A stretch of DNA of 64,000 nt, taken from NCBI GenBank assembly GCA_003279445.1, contig QCHT01000008.1, positions 1 through 64,000 on the forward strand, written 5' to 3'. Each line of letters starts with the position of its first letter. Position 1 is the stretch's first letter. Below are positions 57,125 to 64,000 of this stretch, piece after piece. The notes under the pieces were generated by a model, which saw only the letters and a list, made by a program, of their open reading frames with translations, had not been told where the DNA came from and ran no database searches. Origin of the DNA: Prochlorococcus sp. AG-402-G10 (GTDB lineage: Bacteria; Cyanobacteriota; Cyanobacteriia; PCC-6307; Cyanobiaceae). A program made the translations under genes and the position numbers.

Positions 57125-58086
57125 CCTGCCAAAACAGCTAGGACTGCCTCAGCTCCAATTACACCTACGAATCCTCCAAACTCATCAACAACAACCCTTA
57201 CTCCTTTTTTGTCTTTGTTGAAAGAGGTTAGTAGTCGATCAGCTCGAATCATTTCTGGCACGAATTCTACTGCTTCACATAGATCTATTGGTGTTAATTG
57301 TGTTTGCCCTTGTACCAATGCTGTTAGTAGACGTTCTCTCTTTGCTACCCCTAGTACTTTGTCCACTTCTTTCCCAAGTACAACCCAGCATTGAGAATTA
57401 TTGGTTAGCAAGAGAGGCTTTAAATTTCCTAATGTAGTAGCACCATCAAGAGATGGGGCGGCTACTCTTGGAGTCATAAGATCTCTGGCAGTTAAATCAT
57501 TGAGTTGAAAAACCTTCCCTATCATGGCTGCCTCATCAGCTTCTATTTGCCCTTTTTGTAAGCCTAGTCTTGTCATCTGTCTAATTTCTTCTTCATCAGT
57601 TGTAATCTCACTCTCGGCTGTTATGACTGGCAACAAGTGCTCTAGTGGAAGGATTAATGGACGCATTAAAATACTTAAAAGATGAAGTATTGGTGCACTA
57701 ATCAATGAAACCTGCAAAGAAAGTTTTGCTCCTATTGATTTTGGAAGTATTTCACCAACTAGAAGAACCAAAATGGTCAAGCATATTGAAAATAAGGCTC
57801 GATCGAATCCTGCACTAAATACAAAAGTCGCATAGATGCCCAGCATTAAACTTCCAAAAATATTAAAACTGTTATTTGCAATCGTTAAAACAGTTAGCGT
57901 TCGGCCAAGTCGATGTCGCAACTTTGCCAATTTTTTTGCTCCCCTTACTGTGGGATGCTCTGCGGCAAGTTCATGAACTCGTAATGGATTTACAGTTAAG
58001 AGAGCAGCTTCTACTCCTGAACACAATGCCGAACCAATTAAGACAATAGCAACAAGAGTTGTTAGGAATAGAATGTCAGTATTCAT
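57100..58086 (-). CDS. CNNM/CorC-type transmembrane protein with CBS domains (HlyC-like)
   Basis: A 328-residue membrane protein. The first 190 residues form a DUF21/CNNM domain with hydrophobic helices at about 5-25, 60-80, 90-110 and 115-140, including the family motif VGEILPKSIGA. CBS-domain sequence follows (LTARDLMTPRVAA, then VVVDEFGGFVGVIG). Such proteins are linked to divalent metal (Mg or Co) export or sensing; older labels call them haemolysins. Its end overlaps the GTPase gene by 25 bp (or by 4 if that gene starts at 57103). Confidence 0.87.
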   Translation of the reverse strand: MNTDILFLTTLVAIVLIGSALCSGVEAALLTVNPLRVHELAAEHPTVRGAKKLAKLRHRLGRTLTVLTIANNSFNIFGSLMLGIYATFVFSAGFDRALFSICLTILVLLVGEILPKSIGAKLSLQVSLISAPILHLLSILMRPLILPLEHLLPVITAESEITTDEEEIRQMTRLGLQKGQIEADEAAMIGKVFQLNDLTARDLMTPRVAAPSLDGATTLGNLKPLLLTNNSQCWVVLGKEVDKVLGVAKRERLLTALVQGQTQLTPIDLCEAVEFVPEMIRADRLLTSFNKDKKGVRVVVDEFGGFVGVIGAEAVLAVLAGWWRKSKR

Positions 58087-58144
58087 ACCTTTGGGATCTT
58101 CAGTAATTTTGAAGAATCATTAGAACTTCATTTTCCATGATGTT

Positions 58145-59509
58145 TTGATTCCTGCCATCCTTAAGGATTTAATTGATTATGAAGTTACTGTGAACAATCA
58201 GCGGATTTATCAGGATCGACGTGAACGATTCTTGCAAGAATTGGGAAATAGTGCGGCAATAATCCCTGCTGCAAACTTGGTGACGCATCATGCAGATTGT
58301 GAATATCCCTTTAGGCAGGATAGCGATTTTTGGTATTTAACTGGTTTTGATGAACCTGAAGCAATTGCATTGTTCTTACCTCATCGGCCAAAAGGTGAAA
58401 AATATCTTTTATTTGTTTCGCCAAAAGAGAGAACTGCTGAAATTTGGAGTGGTTTTCGGTGGGGAGTCCAAGGTGCTATTGATCAGTTTCACGCTGACAT
58501 TGCTTATCCCTTAAGCGATTTTCCTAAGAAGTTGGGTGAATGTCTTCATGGGGCGGAAAATATTGTTTTCCGTATCGGTAAACATCCGAAAGTGGAGCCT
58601 TTGATTCTCAAAGTTTGGTCTGAGCTGTTAGAAAGATCATCAAGAGGTGACTTAGTCCCATTAGCATTAACTGCTCCTTCTGCTTTCCTTCATAAATTTA
58701 GATTGAGAAAGGATCCTTGGGAAATTGAACGCTTGCGAGAAGCTGCTCTAATTTCTTCAAATGCTCATGAAATAGCCCGACATTCAACTCGACCTGGGAT
58801 GAATGAGCGTCAAATTCAGGCAGTTTTAGAAAAATCCTTTTTGGATCAAGGAGGGAGAGGACCTGCTTATGGTTCAATCGTTGCAGGTGGAAAAAATGCT
58901 TGTATTCTTCATTACACCGCTAATAATTCTCTTTTGAAAGATAGAGAATTAGTTCTTATTGATGCTGGATGCTCAACTAATGATTATTACAATGGTGATA
59001 TAACAAGAACTTTTCCTATTAATGGGAAGTTTACTTCTGAGCAAAGGGCTATTTATGAAGTTGTTTTGGCTGCTCAGAATGCAGCTATTCAATATGTATT
59101 ACCTGGACAAAATGCTGAAGAAATTCATTCGCAAGCACTGAGAGTTTTGGTTGAAGGGTTGGTAGACCTTGGCTTGCTAAAAGGTTCTCTTGATTCATTG
59201 ATCGAACAAGGGTTATATAGACATCTCTATATGCATAGAACAGGTCATTGGCTTGGTTTAGATGTTCATGATGTAGGAGCGTATCGCTTGGGTGAGTACC
59301 CAATTCCTCTTGAACCAGGGATGGTCTTAACTGTTGAGCCTGGTATATACATTAGTGATCTTATTCCTGTTCCAGAAGGACAGCCAAGTGTTCCAGAACG
59401 CTGGAAAAATATCGGCATTCGTATTGAAGATGATGTTTTAGTTACTTCCGATGAACCTGATGTCCTCTCGTCTAATGCCCTGAAAGCAATTGATGAAATG
59501 GAAAGATAA
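58145..59509 (+). CDS. pepP: Xaa-Pro aminopeptidase
   Basis: Removes N-terminal residues next to proline. The 454-residue protein has the N-terminal AMP-N domain (THHADCEYPFRQDSDFWYLTGF given only as its landmark YLTGF) and a pita-bread metallopeptidase domain. Metal ligands appear in IDAGCSTND, NGDITRTFP, HRTGHWLGLDVHD, VEPGIYIS and GIRIEDD. All are present. The frame starts at a TTG (58145), but a GTG at 58190 before NNQRIYQDRRERFL fits family length better; the start is unsettled. Confidence 0.93.
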   Translation: MIPAILKDLIDYEVTVNNQRIYQDRRERFLQELGNSAAIIPAANLVTHHADCEYPFRQDSDFWYLTGFDEPEAIALFLPHRPKGEKYLLFVSPKERTAEIWSGFRWGVQGAIDQFHADIAYPLSDFPKKLGECLHGAENIVFRIGKHPKVEPLILKVWSELLERSSRGDLVPLALTAPSAFLHKFRLRKDPWEIERLREAALISSNAHEIARHSTRPGMNERQIQAVLEKSFLDQGGRGPAYGSIVAGGKNACILHYTANNSLLKDRELVLIDAGCSTNDYYNGDITRTFPINGKFTSEQRAIYEVVLAAQNAAIQYVLPGQNAEEIHSQALRVLVEGLVDLGLLKGSLDSLIEQGLYRHLYMHRTGHWLGLDVHDVGAYRLGEYPIPLEPGMVLTVEPGIYISDLIPVPEGQPSVPERWKNIGIRIEDDVLVTSDEPDVLSSNALKAIDEMER

Positions 59510-59529
59510 ATATTTACTTTTTTAGAGAT

Positions 59530-60318
59530 TTACCAATTTGAAATATGCTTGATAATGTCATTAGTTGATAAAAGGATTTCATCTGCTCCTGCTTTCTTGA
59601 GTTGAGATTCATAAACTGTACGCTCCTTAATATTTGCTTTTTTATGTAGGTGCGGGGGCGCTACTGCAAAACTGGTAAATCGTTGATTTGGACATTTTTT
59701 GCGTGCTCGTCCAATTGTCAGAACATCTGCAACTGTGTCTCCAACGTATGCAATAGGAGGAGTGCCTTTACCTAGAGGCTTTGATAATAGTTGTTCCCCT
59801 AATCTGATTAAGCCTTCAGGGTTTGGTTTGTCGGGTGCATCACCCATAGCTATTAGGGGAGGTTCAATTAGGCCAATACGATGTTCGAGAACAAATTTTG
59901 CTGAAGGAAGTTCAGCCCCACTAACAAAACCCCAACCAACTTCTTGCTCAGTTAACTTGTCGAAAAATTCTTTATTTACAAGAAGCTTTTCATTTTTGAT
60001 AAATCCATTCCATTTAGTATGGTCTTGATTGTCAGGATTGCTACCAAAATAAAATTTACTGAATTCGCGTATTAAATTATCCCTAGATGGCAACTCGATT
60101 TTGAGTTTGTTCAACTCTTTTCTTCTTCTTATTAGCTCAAGACTTGCATCCCAATCATTATTCCAATTTCCTTCAGATTTAAGAGAATCAATGACTTGAT
60201 TGCTAGGCCTCCATTTAGAGAAATGATTTACTGTTTCTTGAAGTGCTAACCGGTAGCTATTCTCAACATCACGAACAACGCCATCTATGTCGAATAGTAC
60301 TAATGCTTTGAAATCCAA
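59530..60318 (-). CDS. HAD-superfamily hydrolase (phosphatase-like)
   Basis: A 262-residue HAD enzyme. Motif I is LFDIDGVVRD with the nucleophile Asp near residue 9, motif II a Ser in FVSGAEL, motif III a Lys in PDKPNPEGL and motif IV the Asp pair in YVGDTVADVL. It is longer than simple phosphoglycolate phosphatases and belongs to a subfamily IA-type group of unknown substrate. It is convergent with pepP. Confidence 0.88.
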   Translation of the reverse strand: MDFKALVLFDIDGVVRDVENSYRLALQETVNHFSKWRPSNQVIDSLKSEGNWNNDWDASLELIRRRKELNKLKIELPSRDNLIREFSKFYFGSNPDNQDHTKWNGFIKNEKLLVNKEFFDKLTEQEVGWGFVSGAELPSAKFVLEHRIGLIEPPLIAMGDAPDKPNPEGLIRLGEQLLSKPLGKGTPPIAYVGDTVADVLTIGRARKKCPNQRFTSFAVAPPHLHKKANIKERTVYESQLKKAGADEILLSTNDIIKHISNW

Positions 60319-60380
60319 ACTTACCTGAATGCAGCTAATCCTGTTAAGTTAGTTGATTGTTAGTTGTATAAGGTTTAGAA

Positions 60381-60860
60381 ATGAGCGTTTCTGATAGTTC
60401 CTCTGCGATTCAAGAGGGTCAGGCCAATTTAAATCCTGAGGGTGCTGGAGACCAAAAGACTAAAGCAGGTCGCCCAGGCATGCTTGGTGCGGCAGCAGTG
60501 CTTGCTTCTGCAACTTTTGATGCTGACGGCGTTCCTTCTGGTCATACACCTAAAGCAGATGAAGGAAGGTTTCTTTTAAAGATTCTTTGGCTTCCAGATA
60601 ATGTGGCCTTGGCAGTGGATCAAATAGTTGGAGGAGGTACTAGTCCTCTTACTGCTTATTTCTTTTGGCCGAGGGAAGATGCTTGGGAAACCCTTAAGAC
60701 TGAATTAGAAGAAAAAGCTTGGATTACTGATAATGAGAGGGTTGAAATCTTAAATAAAGCAACAGAAGTTATTAATTATTGGCAGGAGGAAGGGAAAGGT
60801 AAAACTTTAGAAGAAGCTAAATTGAAGTTCCCAGAAGTGTCATTCTGTGGGACAGCTTGA
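60381..60860 (+). CDS. ycf65: Plastid-type 30S ribosomal protein PSRP-3 (Ycf65)
   Basis: A 159-residue cyanobacterial homologue of the plastid-specific 30S protein PSRP-3 (Ycf65). Residues 1-60 are a low-complexity extension rich in Ser, Gly and Ala. The core follows: [38 protein letters not shown] and [13 protein letters not shown], all diagnostic. It joins the small subunit and is absent from non-photosynthetic bacteria. Convergent with atpC, 23 bp apart; divergent from the HAD gene. Confidence 0.92.
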   Translation: MSVSDSSSAIQEGQANLNPEGAGDQKTKAGRPGMLGAAAVLASATFDADGVPSGHTPKADEGRFLLKILWLPDNVALAVDQIVGGGTSPLTAYFFWPREDAWETLKTELEEKAWITDNERVEILNKATEVINYWQEEGKGKTLEEAKLKFPEVSFCGTA

Positions 60861-60883
60861 TTTTTAATTAGGTTAAAGATTAT

Positions 60884-61294
60884 TTATTTGCTTAATACTG
60901 CTTGAGCTCTGGCTCTTGCTTTGCTTAGGCTTTCTTTAGCTTTGATTTTTTCTGGTGAGTTTCCTTCCCCCTCAAGCTTTGTTAATTCGTTTTTAGCTTC
61001 TTCTAGTTTCTTTTCTGCATCAGCTGAATCAATACTTGCTCCTAATTCTGCAGAATTTACTAACACGGTTACATCATCAGATTCAACTTCAGCAAAGCCT
61101 CCCATCAGAGCAATAGAGTCCCATTGCCCATTGCTGCTACGAACTTTTAGAACACCTATATCAATTGCTGTAACCATAGATATATGCCCTGGAAGTATTC
61201 CAAGTAGGCCTGTAGTGCTTGGAAGAATAACTTCTTCTACTGTGTCGTCAAACACACTCTTGTCTGGAGCAAGTACTCTGAGGGTGAGGGACAT
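60884..61294 (-). CDS. atpC: ATP synthase subunit epsilon
   Basis: Epsilon sits at the foot of the central stalk and can inhibit ATP hydrolysis. It has 136 residues: an N-terminal beta-sandwich (SLTLRVLAPDKSVFDD, LPGHISMVTAI, LMGGFAEVESDDVTVLV) and a C-terminal helical hairpin rich in Ala, Glu and Lys. It follows atpD by 74 bp on the same strand. Cyanobacteria usually keep the beta-epsilon pair apart from the main operon, as here (named atpE in many cyanobacterial genomes). Confidence 0.96.
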   Translation of the reverse strand: MSLTLRVLAPDKSVFDDTVEEVILPSTTGLLGILPGHISMVTAIDIGVLKVRSSNGQWDSIALMGGFAEVESDDVTVLVNSAELGASIDSADAEKKLEEAKNELTKLEGEGNSPEKIKAKESLSKARARAQAVLSK

Positions 61295-61368
61295 TTGGTT
61301 GCTTAGTTGGTGATTAAATGAGATTTGATTAATACTGAACTCAAGAGAGATTAAGAGACTCCCTTGAG

Positions 61369-62859
<1,491 letters not shown>

Positions 62860-62892
62860 TTACTTTTAAGCAAATCGCATTAAACCGCGCAA

Positions 62893-62956
62893 GACTACCA
62901 CTATGCAGGGAGGGTATGTTGTGCGGTTCGGTCAACCGCACAGAATAGTTGTAGTC
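62893..62956. promoter_or_regulatory. Nested dyad between atpD and groES
   Basis: An outer 12-bp dyad (GACTACCACTAT at 62893-62904 and ATAGTTGTAGTC at 62945-62956, one mismatch) encloses an inner perfect 8-bp hairpin (GTGCGGTT at 62921-62928 and AACCGCAC at 62934-62941). CGCG/GCG outside it can extend the stem after a 2-nt bulge. The region between carries a purine-rich GGGAGGG. Confidence 0.55.
62926..62941 (+). promoter_or_regulatory. K-box-like groE operator
   Basis: GTTCGGTCAACCGCAC matches the cyanobacterial K-box consensus, which I recall as GTTCGG-NNAN-CCNNAC, at every fixed position. K-boxes govern light- and heat-responsive groE transcription independently of HrcA/CIRCE. It lies 116 bp before groES. 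No CIRCE repeat was seen in this gap. Confidence 0.65.
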
Positions 62957-63057
62957 GCGAGGCTGCTTTGGTGAATATCTTGTTGTTCATATGGATACGA
63001 GTTTTCCTCGTTTCTTTAGGCGAAAACCTCGCCCAACTATTGATCCTGCATTAATTC

Positions 63058-63369
63058 ATGGCGGCTGTATCTCTCAGCGTCTCCACTGTTAAGCCACTTG
63101 GAGATCGTATTTTTATTAAAGTCTCTGAATCAGAAGAGAAAACGGCGGGTGGGATTTTGCTCCCAGACACTGCCAAAGAAAAACCTCAGGTTGGTGAGGT
63201 TGCCCAAGTTGGTCCAGGGAAACGCAACGAAGATGGTTCCCGACAAGCTCCAGAAGTTGGAGTGGGTGACAAAGTGCTCTATAGCAAGTATGCAGGCACT
63301 GACATTAAGCTAGGTGGCGATGAATACGTCCTTTTATCTGAAAAGGACATCCTCGCAGTAGTCAATTGA
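63058..63369 (+). CDS. groES: Co-chaperonin GroES
   Basis: The 103-residue lid of the GroEL chamber. Features are [11 protein letters not shown] near residue 12, the mobile loop [19 protein letters not shown] that binds GroEL, and the roof region [16 protein letters not shown] at the end. A K-box-like site lies upstream. groEL follows 67 bp downstream on the same strand, forming the groESL operon. Confidence 0.98.
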   Translation: MAAVSLSVSTVKPLGDRIFIKVSESEEKTAGGILLPDTAKEKPQVGEVAQVGPGKRNEDGSRQAPEVGVGDKVLYSKYAGTDIKLGGDEYVLLSEKDILAVVN

Positions 63370-63436
63370 ATACGATTGCTTAGCCCAAAGCAAAACTTTA
63401 CTTTTTAACCCTTCTTTTTAAAGCGCATCGCCTCCT

Positions 63437-64000
63437 ATGGCTAAGAGAATTATTTACAACGAACAAGCCCGCCGAGCACTCGAGCGAGGTATTGACATTT
63501 TGACTGAATCTGTGGCTGTTACCCTTGGCCCTAAAGGACGAAATGTAGTTTTAGAAAAGAAGTTTGGCGCTCCTCAAATAATTAACGATGGTGTAACCAT
63601 TGCTAAAGAAATTGAACTTGAGGACACCATTGAAAATACTGGCGTTGCTCTGATACGTCAGGCAGCTTCAAAGACAAATGATGCTGCAGGTGATGGAACG
63701 ACCACAGCAACTGTATTAGCCCATGCAATGGTTAAGGCCGGATTGAGGAATGTAGCTGCTGGTGCCAATGCAATCACTCTGAAGAAAGGGATTGATAAGG
63801 CAACAGCCTTTCTTGTTACCAAGATTCAAGAACAGGCTAAGCCTATAAGTGATAGCAATGCGATTGCTCAATGCGGAACTATTGCTGCAGGGAATGATGA
63901 AGAAGTTGGACAGATGATTGCAAATGCAATGGATAAAGTTGGTAAAGAAGGGGTGATTTCCTTGGAAGAAGGGAAATCGATGACAACAGAATTAGAAGTC
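63437..64000 (+). CDS. groL: Chaperonin GroEL, 5' part (runs off the window)
   Basis: The first 188 codons of GroEL, cut by the window end. It starts [20 protein letters not shown] and continues with [13 protein letters not shown] and the ATP-binding [17 protein letters not shown], all typical. The rest of the gene lies outside. Because it directly follows groES, it is the operon copy (usually called groEL1). Confidence 0.97.
   Translation, partial: MAKRIIYNEQARRALERGIDILTESVAVTLGPKGRNVVLEKKFGAPQIINDGVTIAKEIELEDTIENTGVALIRQAASKTNDAAGDGTTTATVLAHAMVKAGLRNVAAGANAITLKKGIDKATAFLVTKIQEQAKPISDSNAIAQCGTIAAGNDEEVGQMIANAMDKVGKEGVISLEEGKSMTTELEV

Overview
The window is a gene-dense, AT-rich stretch of a picocyanobacterial chromosome, almost certainly Prochlorococcus (probably a low-light type; the strain cannot be told from here). 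The evidence is: RNA polymerase beta' split into rpoC1 and rpoC2; a cyanobacterial-type ATP synthase with separate b and b' subunits and a detached atpD-atpC pair; a 50-residue high-light-inducible (Hli) protein; the plastid-type ribosomal protein PSRP-3/Ycf65; a Ycf35-like protein; a BioK-type biotin operon; and very short, often overlapping gene junctions. No mobile element, CRISPR array or phage gene was seen.

Layout. 1-6.3 kb: tRNA-Thr(CGU), a DUF3493 protein, then the reverse-strand rimP-nusA-ylxR-infB operon. 6.5-11 kb: htrA protease, rpiA, hisD (reverse), rpsT, tatD. 11.2-21.9 kb: rpoB-rpoC1-rpoC2, then a small hli gene and rlmN. 21.9-28.5 kb: sodium/solute symporter, a 41-residue membrane peptide, a HEAT-repeat protein, a DUF2997/DUF1257/ferredoxin/aldo-keto reductase cluster, rsmG (reverse), a J-domain membrane protein and DUF3143. 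28.5-33.3 kb: reverse-strand biotin operon bioF-bioK-bioC-bioD-bioA, whose bioA is frameshifted near its end. 33.4-41.4 kb: Ski2-like helicase, fumC, purB, a small unknown, tlyA, glnB with a small unknown and an NtcA-type box, queF. 41.4-44.7 kb: reverse-strand ccs1, ccdA, ftsW. 45-51 kb: the main ATP synthase operon. 51-60.9 kb: DUF3326, ald, nadE, nadD, a GTPase, a CNNM-type membrane protein, pepP, a HAD phosphatase and psrp-3. 60.9-64 kb: atpC and atpD (reverse), then groES and the start of groEL (forward).

The content is mostly core housekeeping: transcription, translation, ATP synthesis, biotin, NAD, histidine and purine metabolism, cytochrome c assembly, cell division and chaperones. 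No new multi-gene defence or mobile system was found. The items most worth a second look are regulatory or mutational: the -1 frameshift in bioA at an A-tract that also forms a slippery heptamer; a K-box-like operator inside a larger dyad between atpD and groES; an intrinsic terminator inside the ATP synthase operon just after the c-subunit gene; a perfect 12-bp inverted repeat upstream of that operon; an NtcA box in front of a small unknown gene plus glnB; and a PII protein with Phe in place of Tyr51.
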